Assembly (NCBI RefSeq): GCF_023375815.1
Contig: NZ_CP067412.1
Span: forward strand, 2,976,001 to 3,040,000
From: Pseudomonas sp. HS6
GTDB lineage: Bacteria > Pseudomonadota > Gammaproteobacteria > Pseudomonadales > Pseudomonadaceae
DNA: 64,000 nt
Direction of reading: 5' to 3'
In this document: positions 19,138 through 29,716 of the stretch, in pieces
How the letters are laid out: each line of letters starts with the position of its first letter
Numbering within the stretch: the first letter of the stretch is position 1
Notes under the pieces: model-generated
What the model saw: the letters and a program-made list of their open reading frames with translations, nothing else
What the model was told of the DNA's origin: nothing
Database searches by the model: none
Made by a program: the position numbers and the translations under genes

Positions 19138-20064
19138 TCAGATTTTTACGTCTGGCGCAGGCTTGTCGCTCGGATTGGCGATCAGCTCTTTAACCTTTTC
19201 ACTCATCGGGAAGTTCAGGTTCAGGCCTTTAGGCGGGACCGGGCTCTCGAACCACTTGCTGTAGATCTTGTTGATCTCGCCGGATTTGTAGAGGGCGACG
19301 ATGGCGTCATCGACAGCCTTCTTGAAGGCCGGGTCGTCTTTGCGAACCATGCACGCGTAGGCTTCGAAGGACTGTGGAGTACCGGTGATGACCCAGTCGT
19401 CCGGCTTCTTCGCCTTGGCTTCTTCGCCGGCCAGCAGGGCGTCGTCCATCATGAAGGCTACGGCGCGGCCGCTTTCCAGCATCTGGAAGGATTCGCCGTG
19501 GTCTTTGGCGGAGATGACGTTCATGCCCATCTGCTTGTCGGCGTTCATCGCCTTGATGATGCGCTCGGACGTGGTGCCGGCAGTGGTCACAACGTTTTTG
19601 CCTTTAAGGTCGGCAAAGTCGTTGTAGGACGGCTTGCCTTCCTTGTCTTTCTTGACCAGCAGACGGGTGCCGATTTCGAAGATGTTGACGGTGAAGTCGA
19701 CTTGCTGGGCGCGTTCGGCGTTGTTGGTAGTCGAACCGCACTCGATATCCACGGTGCCGTTCTGCACCAGCGGGATACGGGTTTGCGAGGTGACCAGATT
19801 GTATTTGGCGTTCAGATCAGGTTTGTTCAGGTCTTTTTTCAGCGCTTCGACGATAGCGACCTGAATGTCGTGGGAGTAGCCCACGGGTTTGCCCGAAGCA
19901 TCCGCGATGTAGGAAAACGGAATCGAGCTGTCGCGGTGACCCAGGGTGATGGTGCCGGAGTCGTTGATCTTCTTAAGGGTGCCGGTAAGTTCGGCAGCGA
20001 AAACTGGTGTGCTGATCAGAGCGGCAGCAATGGCTGCGCCCAGGATATGGGGAACGATGCGCAT
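19138..20064 (-). CDS. aatJ: Periplasmic glutamate/aspartate-binding protein
   Basis: A 308-residue solute-binding protein (GltI/DEBP family) with a signal peptide ending STPVFA/AELTG, and the family segments GTITLGHRDSSIPFSY, NGTVDIECGSTTNNAERA and ESGRAVAFMMDDALLAG. I choose the ATG at 20064 (an in-frame TTG precedes it) because GAGGAAA lies 6 bp upstream. It is the first gene of aatJQMP and is preceded by sigma54, IHF and AauR-type sites. Confidence 0.93.
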   Translation of the reverse strand: MRIVPHILGAAIAAALISTPVFAAELTGTLKKINDSGTITLGHRDSSIPFSYIADASGKPVGYSHDIQVAIVEALKKDLNKPDLNAKYNLVTSQTRIPLVQNGTVDIECGSTTNNAERAQQVDFTVNIFEIGTRLLVKKDKEGKPSYNDFADLKGKNVVTTAGTTSERIIKAMNADKQMGMNVISAKDHGESFQMLESGRAVAFMMDDALLAGEEAKAKKPDDWVITGTPQSFEAYACMVRKDDPAFKKAVDDAIVALYKSGEINKIYSKWFESPVPPKGLNLNFPMSEKVKELIANPSDKPAPDVKI

Positions 20065-20181
20065 CAAATTTTCCTCGACATTGTTTTTTTTATGGAGCCG
20101 GTTGAGCGGGCCCTTTTGTGCTTCGAATGCCTGACGGCTCCCGTCGTGTTGGCGCGACAGGCATTCGTCGAAGGAGTGTAG

Positions 20182-20197
20182 AGCATGAGTCGTGCCA
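20182..20197 (-). promoter_or_regulatory. Sigma54 promoter of aatJQMP
   Basis: The reverse strand reads TGGCACGACTCATGCT, matching TGGCACG-N4-TTGCW at every position but one, with exact -24/-12 spacing, 118 bp before the aatJ ATG. Confidence 0.8.
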
Positions 20198-20214
20198 GAC
20201 CAGTTGCTACAAGT

Positions 20215-20227
20215 TAACTTATTGATT
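20215..20227 (-). promoter_or_regulatory. IHF-site match in the aatJ control region
   Basis: The reverse strand reads AATCAATAAGTTA, a full match to WATCAA-N4-TTR, in an AT-rich stretch lying between the sigma54 promoter and the two enhancer repeats. DNA bending here would bring AauR to the polymerase. Confidence 0.65.
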
Positions 20228-20273
20228 TATTTGAATATTAATGTTTTGTGAAGGTGTTTTTCTATGTTTCTGA

Positions 20274-20318
20274 TCCGGTTATCCGAATCGACTGACAGGT
20301 CGCGTTCGGAAAACCGAA
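20274..20318. promoter_or_regulatory. Two AauR-type enhancer inverted repeats
   Basis: A perfect TTCGG-N4-CCGAA repeat at 20305-20318 and a one-mismatch copy (TCCGGTTATCCGAA) at 20274-20287 are centred 31 bp apart, about three helical turns. The consensus is the one I recall for AauR of P. putida. They lie 77-121 bp upstream of the aatJ -24 element. Confidence 0.75.
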
Positions 20319-20354
20319 CAGCATTCGTCATCCCGCGTTTCAGCCAAGATGCAA

Positions 20355-20390
20355 AAAGCCCCTGAATCTCTCGATTCAGGGGCTTTTCGT
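20355..20390 (-). terminator. Rho-independent terminator of glpD
   Basis: AAAAGCCCCTGAATC and GATTCAGGGGCTTTT form a 15-bp stem with a 5-nt loop; U-run on the reverse strand, just after the glpD stop. Confidence 0.85.
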
Positions 20391-20406
20391 TCTACGGGCG
20401 GATCGA

Positions 20407-21942
20407 TCAGGCCGCTTCGATCTTGCGGTTCTGCTCGACCTTGTTCAGGTACGCCGCGAGTTTTTCCTGTTCGTCCGGGGTCGTGAACAACCCCAGTTTG
20501 CTGCGGCGCCACAGGATGTCGTGCGCGGTGGTGGCCCATTCTTCGCTGCACAGGTAATCGACTTCACGGGTGTAGAGACCGCCGCCGATGTGCTCGCCCA
20601 TGTCGGCGAGGGTGTCCACGCCTTCGAGCATGCGCCAGGTGCGGCTGCCGTAGGTGGTGGCCCAGCGGCGGGCGATTTCGGTCGGCACGAAGTCGAACTT
20701 GTCGCGGATCAGCGCGCTCAGGGCCTGCGGCGTGGTCATGTCTTCGCCGCCGGGCAGGGTGGCGCTGGCGGTCCAGCTCGGGCGCATCTGCGTGAAGTAA
20801 GGCATCAGTTGCGCCATCGCCGATTCTGCGAGTTTGCGGTAGGTGGTCAGCTTGCCGCCGAACACCGACAGCAGTGGCGCTTCTTCGGTATTGCCGGACA
20901 GCGCCAGGGTGTAGTCGCGGGTCACGGCCGAAGGGTTATCGGACTCGTCGTTGCACAGTGGGCGTACGCCCGAGTAGCTGTGCAGGATGTCTTCGCGGCT
21001 GATCTGCTTCTTGAAGTGGGCGTTGACCACTTTGAGCAGGTAATCGGTTTCGCCGTCGGTGATCGCCACTTTGGCCGGATCGCCGGTGTATTCGCGGTCG
21101 GTGGTGCCGATCAAGGTGAAGTGGTTCAGGTACGGAATGGTGAAGACGATGCGCTGATCTTCGTTCTGCAGGATGTGCGCGTGTTCACCTTCGTACAGCT
21201 TCGGCACGATGACGTGGCTGCCCTGAATCAGGCGGATGCCGTACGGCGATTCCATCTTCAGGTCGTCACGGATGAACTTGGCGACCCACGGGCCGGCGGC
21301 GTTCACCAGAGCCTTGGCGGTGATCGAAAACAGGCTGCCATCGGCGCGTTCCAGGTTCAGGTGCCACAGGCCTTTGGCACGACGAGCGCTGACGCAACGG
21401 GTCTGGGTGTGGACATGCGCGCCTTTCTCACGGGCAGCCATGGCGTTCAATACGACGAGGCGGGCGTCATCGACCCAGCAGTCGGAGTATTCGAAGCCTT
21501 TGGTGATTTCACTTTTCAGCGCGCTGTCGGCGCCAAACTTCAGGCTCTTGGAACCTGCGAGTTTTTCGCGCTTGCCCAGGTTGTCATAGAGGAACAGACC
21601 GGCGCGGATCATCCATGCCGGACGCAGGTGCGGTCGGTGCGGCAGCACGAAACGCATCGGTTTGACGATGTGCGGGGCCTTGGCCAGCAGCACTTCGCGC
21701 TCGGCCAGGGCTTCGCGCACCAGACGGAATTCATAATGTTCGAGGTAGCGCAGGCCACCGTGGATCAGCTTGCTGCTGGCCGACGAGGTGTGGCTGGCCA
21801 GGTCGTCCTTTTCGCAAAGGAACACCGAAAGACCGCGACCGGCGGCATCCGCTGCGATCCCCACGCCATTGATCCCGCCGCCGATGACGGCGATGTCGTA
21901 GATCTCGGAGATAGGGGGCGTACGCAAGGTAGATGTGGACAT
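20407..21942 (-). CDS. glpD: Aerobic glycerol-3-phosphate dehydrogenase
   Basis: A 511-residue FAD-dependent, membrane-associated dehydrogenase that oxidises sn-glycerol-3-phosphate to dihydroxyacetone phosphate and feeds quinone. The Rossmann motif DIAVIGGGINGVGIA is near residue 16, followed by the family segments SSKLIHGGLRYLE and GGKLTTYRKLAE. The ATG at 21942 is preferred over an in-frame start at 21999 because GAGG lies in front and the length then equals the usual 510-512. It belongs to the glpFKRD regulon; a GlpR-type operator lies about 50 bp upstream. Confidence 0.96.
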   Translation of the reverse strand: MSTSTLRTPPISEIYDIAVIGGGINGVGIAADAAGRGLSVFLCEKDDLASHTSSASSKLIHGGLRYLEHYEFRLVREALAEREVLLAKAPHIVKPMRFVLPHRPHLRPAWMIRAGLFLYDNLGKREKLAGSKSLKFGADSALKSEITKGFEYSDCWVDDARLVVLNAMAAREKGAHVHTQTRCVSARRAKGLWHLNLERADGSLFSITAKALVNAAGPWVAKFIRDDLKMESPYGIRLIQGSHVIVPKLYEGEHAHILQNEDQRIVFTIPYLNHFTLIGTTDREYTGDPAKVAITDGETDYLLKVVNAHFKKQISREDILHSYSGVRPLCNDESDNPSAVTRDYTLALSGNTEEAPLLSVFGGKLTTYRKLAESAMAQLMPYFTQMRPSWTASATLPGGEDMTTPQALSALIRDKFDFVPTEIARRWATTYGSRTWRMLEGVDTLADMGEHIGGGLYTREVDYLCSEEWATTAHDILWRRSKLGLFTTPDEQEKLAAYLNKVEQNRKIEAA

Positions 21943-21990
21943 CGGCTGGCCTCGGGCTCTTTTGATTTTCTGTCTTGGAAATCGAACATG

Positions 21991-22010
21991 AATGTTCATT
22001 TGCGAAAATG
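21991..22010. promoter_or_regulatory. Candidate GlpR operator upstream of glpD
   Basis: AATGTTCATTTGCGAAAATG matches the E. coli-type operator WATGTTCGWTWWCGAACATW at 16 of 20 positions, with the TTC-N5-CGAA core intact. It overlaps a second palindrome GAACAT-GA-ATGTTC (21984-21997). A further copy of TCGAACATGAA lies at 22086-22096. Confidence 0.5.
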
Positions 22011-22130
22011 GTAGCCCATAAAGACGCGCACAGCCAGTCGACTTCGATTGAAAAAACTCATCGAAGGGCGGAGAAAAGAAAATATTCGAACATGAAATGC
22101 GCGTCTGAGCGCGGATGTCGGCGCTTGTGC

Positions 22131-22232
22131 GATCGCTTTCGCGGGCAAGCCCGCTCCCACAGGACTTCGTCGTTCACGGAACTGATGAACGCAACAGGCA
22201 CTGTGGGAGCGGGCTTGCCCGCGATGGCGTCA
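22131..22232. repeat. REPIN: inverted pair of Pseudomonas REP sequences
   Basis: The REP core GCGGGCAAGCCCGCTCCCAC at 22141-22160 and its inverse GTGGGAGCGGGCTTGCCCGC at 22203-22222 face each other about 40 bp apart. This head-to-head pair is the standard mobile unit (REPIN) of P. fluorescens-group genomes. It sits in the 315-bp gap between glpR and glpD, whose other contents are the glpD promoter and operator. Confidence 0.88.
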
Positions 22233-22257
22233 GTGAAGACGCCGATCAAAGGATGGG

Positions 22258-23013
22258 TTAAACGACTTCGAGGCGAATCTTGTGCTGGCTCAACAGTTGC
22301 GCCAGGGCTGGCACCGGCTGTTGATCGGTCACCAGGCAATCGATCAGGCTGATCGGGCCGAGGCGGATCATCGCGTTACGGCCGAACTTGCTGGAGTCCG
22401 CCGCCAGAATCACCTGCCGGGCATTGGCAATGATCGCCTGGGACACGCGCACTTCCTGATAATCGAAGTCGAGCAGGCTGCCGTCTTCGTCGATGCCGCT
22501 GATGCCCACCAGCGCAAAGTCGACCTTGAACTGATTGATGAAGTCCACACTCGCCTGACCCACCACGCCGCCATCGCGACGGACATTGCCGCCGGTGAGC
22601 AGCACATCGAAATCATCCTTGGCGCTGAGCATCGAGGCGACGTGCAGGTTGTTGGTGATGATTTTTAGATGACTGTGATTGAGCAGGGCGCGGGCGATGG
22701 ATTCGGTGGTGGTGCCGATGTTGATGAACAGCGAGGCGTGATCGGGAATCTGTGCGGCGATGGCTTCACCGATGCGTTGTTTTTCATCGCGCATCTGATC
22801 GGCGCGCATCGCATAGGCGGTGTTTTCGACGCTGGAATCATAGGCCGCGCCGCCGTGGTAGCGACGCAGCAGATTGGCTTCCGCGAGCTGATTGATGTCG
22901 CGGCGGATGGTTTGCGGGGTAACAACGAACAGCGTGGCCATTTCCTCGATGCTCACATAGCCGCGTTCGCGGACCAGCTCGAGGATTTGCTGCTGACGGG
23001 GAGGCAGATTCAT
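22258..23013 (-). CDS. glpR: Glycerol-3-phosphate regulon repressor GlpR (DeoR family)
   Basis: A 251-residue DeoR-family repressor: N-terminal helix-turn-helix ([20 protein letters not shown]) and a C-terminal sugar-phosphate isomerase-like sensor domain ([22 protein letters not shown]). Glycerol-3-phosphate releases it from glp operators. The ATG at 23013 has AAAGGAAG upstream. It lies between glpK and glpD on the same strand. Confidence 0.94.
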   Translation of the reverse strand: MNLPPRQQQILELVRERGYVSIEEMATLFVVTPQTIRRDINQLAEANLLRRYHGGAAYDSSVENTAYAMRADQMRDEKQRIGEAIAAQIPDHASLFINIGTTTESIARALLNHSHLKIITNNLHVASMLSAKDDFDVLLTGGNVRRDGGVVGQASVDFINQFKVDFALVGISGIDEDGSLLDFDYQEVRVSQAIIANARQVILAADSSKFGRNAMIRLGPISLIDCLVTDQQPVPALAQLLSQHKIRLEVV

Positions 23014-23108
23014 GGGGCTTCCTTTGGGCTGCCGTGCAAAATTTGCCCATGATGCCGCAGGAATCACCTCCCGACCAGTTACAACCAGATACGAGTACTC
23101 AGGTTGGC

Positions 23109-24689
<1,581 letters not shown>

Positions 24690-25541
24690 TCAAGAAGTTC
24701 TTGGTTTGCCGTCAATGGCCGGTTCTGCATCCTTTGTAGCAGGTGTGGCGCTGGTCAGGTGACGGGCAATCAGCCCGCGATACCCGGCAGCGCCGAGGCA
24801 GGCACCGACAATCGGTGCAAAAATCGGAATCAGGAAGTACGGGATTTCACGTGCGCCGGTGAAGGAAATTTCACCCCAGCCCGCGAAGAAAGTCATCAGT
24901 TTCGGACCGAAGTCACGGGCCGGGTTCATCGCGAAACCGGTCAGCGGGCCCATCGAGCTGCCGATCACGGCAATCAGCAGGCCGATCAGCAGCGGCGCCA
25001 GCGGGCCTTTCGGCAAGCCGTTGTTGTCGTCGGTCAGGGACATGATCACGCCCATCAGGATCGCCGTGATGATCACCTCGACCAGGAACGCCTGGGCGGT
25101 CGACAGCGCAGGGTTCGGGAAGGTGGAGAACACCGACGCCAGTTCCAGGCTGGCAGTCGAGCCACGAACCATATGGTGAGTTTGTTCGAAATCGAAGAAC
25201 AGGTTGCTGTACAGCGTGTAAACCAACAGCGCGCCGCAGAAGGCGCCGGCGACCTGGGCGAGGATGTAAAACGGCAGTTTGCGCTTTTCGAAGTCGGCGA
25301 AAATGCTCAGGGCGATACTGACGGCAGGGTTCAGGTGCGCACCGGAAACTCCGGCGGTGAGGTAGATCGCCATGCTGACGCCGACGCCCCAGATGATGCT
25401 GATTTCCCACAGGCCGAAGCTCGCGCCCGCGACCTTGAGCGCGGCGACGCAGCCCGTACCGAAAAAAATCAGAAGTGCAGTACCCAGAAACTCGGCCAGG
25501 CACTGGCTCGAGAGCGATGGTTGCTGTAACGCAGTTGTCAT
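24690..25541 (-). CDS. glpF: Glycerol uptake facilitator (aquaglyceroporin)
   Basis: A 283-residue MIP-family channel with both pore motifs, HLNPAVS in the first half and GFAMNPARD in the second, and six TM segments. It conducts glycerol by facilitated diffusion for GlpK. First gene of glpFK. Confidence 0.96.
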   Translation of the reverse strand: MTTALQQPSLSSQCLAEFLGTALLIFFGTGCVAALKVAGASFGLWEISIIWGVGVSMAIYLTAGVSGAHLNPAVSIALSIFADFEKRKLPFYILAQVAGAFCGALLVYTLYSNLFFDFEQTHHMVRGSTASLELASVFSTFPNPALSTAQAFLVEVIITAILMGVIMSLTDDNNGLPKGPLAPLLIGLLIAVIGSSMGPLTGFAMNPARDFGPKLMTFFAGWGEISFTGAREIPYFLIPIFAPIVGACLGAAGYRGLIARHLTSATPATKDAEPAIDGKPRTS

Positions 25542-25902
25542 TGAAAACCTCGGTTTTTGTTGTTGTCTGGCGCGTTTGCCGACAGGGCAAGGCGCGATTT
25601 TCGCCGGGGCAGGATCCCCATCCTGTTCCCGGTTTACTGCTGGGTGCTGCGGTGACGATAATTCTTACATTATTCAGATTCGAAAAAATATAGACAAGAA
25701 ACAAAGCTGTCAAAGGTCGAAAGTGAACCATCAGTCACAAATAAACTATCAGCCATGTGAATGATCCTGCGGGTCACTCGCCCGACGATGCAGTTATCGG
25801 CCTGCAAGCCCCGGGAAACGTGGCGCGTAGTAGAGCCTTTTGCCGGGCGATGACCTAGAATCCGGCGCAGGATTTTTTGCCACTGCCGAGCCCGGAGCTG
25901 CC
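25542..25902. promoter_or_regulatory. glpFK upstream region (361 bp)
   Basis: No gene is supported here. A TTC-N5-CGAA core (TTCAGATTCGAA at 25673-25684) resembles a weak GlpR half-operator pair about 130 bp before glpF; the match to the E. coli-type operator is only 13 of 20. The rest of the stretch, towards ybaK, shows no clear promoter that I could defend. Confidence 0.3.
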
Positions 25903-26373
25903 ATGACCCCTGCGTTGGACTTGTTGAAAAAAGTTCGTGCCGAACATCACGTGCACAGTTACGAACATGACCCAAAGGCCGCGTCCTACGGGTTGGAGGC
26001 CGCGGAAAAACTGGGGTTGGAGCCGGCACAGGTGTTCAAGACACTGCTGGCGGCCAGTGAGAAGGGTGAGTTGCTGGTGGCGGTGGTGCCGGTCGTCGGA
26101 AGTCTTGACCTCAAGGGGCTTGCCCACGCCGCGGGAGTGAAAAAAGTCGAGATGGCCGACCCGGCTGCCGCGCAACGTTCCACCGGTTACCTGTTGGGCG
26201 GCATCAGTCCGCTGGGGCAGAAAAAACGCCTGCGTACCTTTATCGATAATTCCGCCCAGGCTTTTGCGACCATTTATGTCAGTGCCGGTCGGCGGGGGCT
26301 GGAAGTGGAACTGGCACCGGCGGTATTGGCGGAACACACCCAGGCGAAATTTGCCGACATCGGTCGCCCTTGA
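25903..26373 (+). CDS. ybaK: YbaK-type Cys-tRNA(Pro)/Cys-tRNA(Cys) deacylase
   Basis: A 156-residue YbaK/EbsC-family editing protein. It hydrolyses mischarged Cys-tRNA(Pro) in trans after prolyl-tRNA synthetase errors. Seen: the substrate-pocket segments [20 protein letters not shown] and [17 protein letters not shown], with the general-acid-like Lys in VFKTL. The ATG at 25903 gives the family length; an upstream in-frame start at 25840 would add an unlikely leader. Confidence 0.92.
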   Translation: MTPALDLLKKVRAEHHVHSYEHDPKAASYGLEAAEKLGLEPAQVFKTLLAASEKGELLVAVVPVVGSLDLKGLAHAAGVKKVEMADPAAAQRSTGYLLGGISPLGQKKRLRTFIDNSAQAFATIYVSAGRRGLEVELAPAVLAEHTQAKFADIGRP

Positions 26374-26462
26374 CCTCTGTATGAAGAAAATTGGCAGGCG
26401 CTGTCACTGGCGCTGATCCGGCCGGCGCTGCATGCTCTTTCGACTGACACAGGGAGAAGGTT

Positions 26463-27245
26463 ATGCAGCTCGAGTTTCATCAGGTCGACGCGTTCAGTGA
26501 TCGGCCGTTCAGCGGTAATCCGGCGATGGTCTATCGGCTCGACGCGTGGCTCGCGGACGAACTGATGCAAAAGATCGCCGCCGAACACAATCTGGCGGAA
26601 ACTGCGTTTCTGGTGCGCGAAGGCCAGACCTGGCATATCCGCTGGTTCACGCCGACCACCGAGGTGCCGCTGTGCGGGCACGCGACGCTGGCTAGCGCCT
26701 ATGTGTTGTTCGAGATCTATAAGGAAACGGCCGAGCGTCTGGATTTCACCTGCAAGTCCGGGCCGTTGAGCGTCAGCCGCGAGGGTGACAGATTGTGGCT
26801 GGATTTCCCGGCCATTGAGGCGATGGAGAAAGGCGTTACCCTGGAAATCGAGCGGGCGTTGAATGTCCAGGCAGTGGATGTTCTGAGTTCCAACGAACTG
26901 TTTGTGGTGCTGGAGTCCGAGCAGGCGGTGCTCGATTGCCAGCCGGACATGGTCGCTCTCGCCAAACTGCCCTGGCTGGGTGCGATCGTCACGGCCCGGG
27001 GTAATCAGCACGACTTCGTCTCACGCTATTTCGCCCCGGCCATCGGTATCAACGAAGACCCGGTGACCGGCTCGACTCATTGCAGCCTGATTCCGTACTG
27101 GGCGAAACGTCTGGGCAAATCCAGTCTCACTGCATGCCAGCGTTCGGCGCGGGGCGGGGAGCTGTTCTGTCGGCTGGAAGGCGAACGGGTGAAGATCGGC
27201 GGGAATGCGACGCTGGTGGCCAGCGGCACATTGATGCTGGGCTGA
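26463..27245 (+). CDS. PhzF-family isomerase-like protein
   Basis: A 260-residue PhzF/DapF-fold protein: FHQVDAFSDRPFSGNPAMV at the N-terminus, the catalytic Glu in HNLAETAFLV, CGHATLASAYV, and EDPVTGSTHCSLIPYW. The family includes the phenazine enzyme PhzF and many uncharacterised isomerases. No phenazine genes are nearby, so the natural substrate is unknown. GGGAGAAGG precedes the ATG. Confidence 0.88.
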   Translation: MQLEFHQVDAFSDRPFSGNPAMVYRLDAWLADELMQKIAAEHNLAETAFLVREGQTWHIRWFTPTTEVPLCGHATLASAYVLFEIYKETAERLDFTCKSGPLSVSREGDRLWLDFPAIEAMEKGVTLEIERALNVQAVDVLSSNELFVVLESEQAVLDCQPDMVALAKLPWLGAIVTARGNQHDFVSRYFAPAIGINEDPVTGSTHCSLIPYWAKRLGKSSLTACQRSARGGELFCRLEGERVKIGGNATLVASGTLMLG

Positions 27246-27256
27246 AGCCAAAACAA

Positions 27257-27289
27257 ATGAGGGAGCCATCGGGCTCCCTCATTATTTTT
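27257..27289. terminator. Bidirectional terminator between the PhzF-like and ABC ATPase genes
   Basis: ATGAGGGAGCC and GGGCTCCCTCAT form the stem with a 3-nt loop, followed by TATTTTT on the forward strand and an A-rich lead giving a short U-run on the reverse. Confidence 0.8.
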
Positions 27290-27296
27290 GTGCAGA

Positions 27297-28406
27297 TCAG
27301 TGTGCGGTGCTGTAACGGCGGACGCCGTTTTCCACCGCCGGAATCTGCGCAGCGGTGCTGCCGGAGGCCTGGAACAGCACCAGATGTTCCGCCGCCACTC
27401 GAATCCCGACATCCGCACCGACCTGATGGTCGGCATGGCTCGGGAAGATCGACTCCAGCTGTGCGCCGGTCGGCAGTTGCAGGCGATACAGGGTCGATGC
27501 ACCGAGGAATGTCTTGCCGACAATCCGCGCTTTCAACCCACTGTCCGGTGCATAAACAATGTCATCCGGACGCAGCAGCACATCCACCGCACCGCCGATC
27601 GGCCAGGTGTAGGCGCGATTGCCGCGCAGTTCGCCAAGTTCGGTGTGCACCGATTCCGGGCTGCCGAGCTGGCCGCGAATGAAGTAACCCTGACCGATGA
27701 AACTGGCGACAAACGGCGTCGCCGGCTCGTGGTAGAGGTTATAAGGCGTATCCCACTGCTCCAGCCGGCCTTCCTTGAACACACCGACGTGATCGCTGAC
27801 GGCAAAGGCTTCTTCCTGGTCGTGAGTCACCAGAATCGCGCTGGTGCCACGGGCCTTGAGGATGTCGCGTACCTCATGGCTGAGCTTGCGTCGCAGCTCG
27901 CCGTCGAGGTTGGAAAAGGGTTCGTCGAGCAGCAGCAGTTGCGGCTCAGGCGCCAAGGCGCGGGCGAGGGCGACACGTTGTTGCTGGCCGCCGGACAGTT
28001 CGTGCGGGAAGCGCTTGCCGAGGTTCTTCAGGTTGACCAGTTCCAGCAGCTCTTCGGTGACGCGCTCCTTGTTCGGGTGCTTGCGAATGCCGAAGGCGAT
28101 GTTGTCCGCGACGCTCAGGTGCGGGAACAACGCGTAATCCTGGAACACCATGCCGATCCGGCGTTTCTCCGGGGCGAGGGTGAAACCGGCACTGGAGATC
28201 ACTTCACCGCCGAGAGAAATTTCCCCTTCGTGCACCGGTTCGAAACCGGCGATGGCGCGCAGGGTGGTGGTCTTGCCGCAACCGGACGAGCCGAGCAGGC
28301 AACCGATGTCGCCGGCGTTGAGGTGCAGATTGAGGTTCTGCACCACACGTTGATCTTGATAGCCGCAAGCGAGGTTGCGCAGGTTCAGCAGTAATTCATG
28401 ACTCAT
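27297..28406 (-). CDS. Orphan ABC ATPase, FbpC-like
   Basis: A 369-residue ABC importer ATPase of the Fe3+/polyamine/sulfate class: Walker [11 protein letters not shown]-loop [12 protein letters not shown], signature [15 protein letters not shown], Walker [13 protein letters not shown]-loop VTHDQEEAF, then a C-terminal TOBE-like regulatory domain (about 240-369). No permease or binding-protein gene is next to it. Its ATG overlaps the argF stop codon (ATGA), so it is translated together with ornithine carbamoyltransferase, an arrangement I recall also from P. aeruginosa. The partner permease must be encoded elsewhere. Confidence 0.88.
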   Translation of the reverse strand: MSHELLLNLRNLACGYQDQRVVQNLNLHLNAGDIGCLLGSSGCGKTTTLRAIAGFEPVHEGEISLGGEVISSAGFTLAPEKRRIGMVFQDYALFPHLSVADNIAFGIRKHPNKERVTEELLELVNLKNLGKRFPHELSGGQQQRVALARALAPEPQLLLLDEPFSNLDGELRRKLSHEVRDILKARGTSAILVTHDQEEAFAVSDHVGVFKEGRLEQWDTPYNLYHEPATPFVASFIGQGYFIRGQLGSPESVHTELGELRGNRAYTWPIGGAVDVLLRPDDIVYAPDSGLKARIVGKTFLGASTLYRLQLPTGAQLESIFPSHADHQVGADVGIRVAAEHLVLFQASGSTAAQIPAVENGVRRYSTAH

Positions 28407-29326
28407 GCGTGGTGATATGCCGGTTCGACGAGGAACTCGAGCAGGGCCTTCTGTGCGTGGAGACGGTTTTCTGCCTGATCCCAGGCGACGGAACGCGGGT
28501 CATCAAGCAGGTCGAGGCTGATTTCTTCGCCGCGGTGGGCGGGCAGACAGTGCAGAAATAACACGTCTTCGGCAGCCAGGTCGAGCAGGGCACGGGTGAC
28601 CTGGAACGGCGCGAACAGCTTGAGGCGCTTGGCGGTTTCCTCTTCCTGACCCATGGAGGTCCAGACGTCGGTGCTCACCAGATGCGCGCCGCGCACGGCG
28701 TCCTTCGGATCGCGGACGATGGTCACGCGATCACCGGCCTTGGCCAGGAATTCAGGGTTCGGCTCATAGCCTTCAGGGCAGGCGACGCGCAACTGGAAGT
28801 CGAACTGGATCGCCGCTTCTATATAGCTGTTGCACATGTTGTTGCCGTCGCCGATCCAGGCCACGGTCTTGCCCTGGATCGAGCCACGGTGTTCGAGGAA
28901 CGTCTGCATGTCGGCCAGCAACTGGCACGGGTGCAGGTCATCGGACAGGCCGTTGATCACCGGCACGCGGGAGTTGGCGGCAAATTCGGTCAGGGTGCTG
29001 TGGGCAAAGGTACGGATCATCACCGCATCGAGCATGCTCGACATGACAATGGCGCAGTCGCCGATGGGCTCGCCACGGCCCAGCTGGGTGTCGCGCGGCG
29101 AAAGGAAGATCGCCTGGCCGCCGAGCTGGATCATGCCGGCCTCGAAGGAGATCCGGGTGCGGGTCGAGGATTTCTCGAAGATCATCCCCAGGACGCGGTT
29201 TTTCAGAGGCTCGAACAGTACGCCGCGGTTACGCAGGTCCTTGAGCTCAACGCCTCGACGGATCACGCTGACCAGCTCTTCGGGCGTGCAATCCATCAGG
29301 GAGAGAAAGTGCCTTGCGCTCATCAT
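28403..29326 (-). CDS. argF: Ornithine carbamoyltransferase (anabolic)
   Basis: A 307-residue enzyme joining ornithine and carbamoyl phosphate to give citrulline in arginine synthesis. The carbamoyl-phosphate motif [10 protein letters not shown], the [11 protein letters not shown] segment and the ornithine/catalytic [10 protein letters not shown] are present. The gene begins with two ATG codons. Length and motifs fit the biosynthetic (not catabolic arcB) enzyme. Confidence 0.95.
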   Translation of the reverse strand: MMSARHFLSLMDCTPEELVSVIRRGVELKDLRNRGVLFEPLKNRVLGMIFEKSSTRTRISFEAGMIQLGGQAIFLSPRDTQLGRGEPIGDCAIVMSSMLDAVMIRTFAHSTLTEFAANSRVPVINGLSDDLHPCQLLADMQTFLEHRGSIQGKTVAWIGDGNNMCNSYIEAAIQFDFQLRVACPEGYEPNPEFLAKAGDRVTIVRDPKDAVRGAHLVSTDVWTSMGQEEETAKRLKLFAPFQVTRALLDLAAEDVLFLHCLPAHRGEEISLDLLDDPRSVAWDQAENRLHAQKALLEFLVEPAYHHA

Positions 29327-29716
29327 TGACTACCTTTTTGCTACAAACCGCAGATGCTCAAAGCCTTGTTTACAGGAACAACGGGCGAGACCTGCGGCGT
29401 AAGCCGCACGGGGCGACGAAATAGGGGGAGGCGCGATATTGACACTAAATGTCGCGTTTTTCCAATAGGCTACGATTTTTGCGGATTGTGCGGGGGTGAC
29501 GAGGTCACACGAAGCGCTGGTTTGAAGCCGGATTTCCCGACCTTTGTACACTGGCGCCGCAGGGCTTGGCAATCAGGCGGGGCGGGGATGGAGCAGACCT
29601 GGTCGGTTTGCGACCGGTCGGCCATGGATTCGCTGGTCGGATGTCAGACCTGAAACATTTGCTAAAGCAAAGTGCTGAGTTATAAATAACTCACGAGCGA
29701 CGCAGGAAGCCTCCGC
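29327..29716. other. 390-bp intergenic region between argF and a divergent small gene
   Basis: No gene is supported; short frames here have no ribosome binding site. An imperfect inverted repeat (GCGATATT / AATGTCGC, around 29431-29454) followed by T5 lies in the argF upstream half and could be an operator. A sigma70-type promoter at 29659-29686 faces the small gene at 29717. Confidence 0.4.
29659..29686 (+). promoter_or_regulatory. Sigma70-type promoter with two palindromes
   Basis: TTGCTA, 16 bp, TATAAA. The -35 box lies in the palindrome TTTGCT-AA-AGCAAA and the -10 box in the perfect palindrome GAGTTAT-AA-ATAACTC, so a dimeric regulator may overlap both elements. Confidence 0.5.

Noticed and set aside
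20203..20213. GTTGCTACAAG in the aatJ control region resembling the 9471-9499 half-site
   Set aside because: Too short and not palindromic; the region is already explained by sigma54, IHF and AauR-type elements.
29338..29348. TTGCTACAAAC upstream of argF, the same 11 bases as at 9490-9500
   Set aside because: One short half-site without its palindromic partner; chance or unrelated.
29354..29653. 99-codon frame in the argF upstream region
   Set aside because: No ribosome binding site, atypical composition, overlaps the probable argF promoter.
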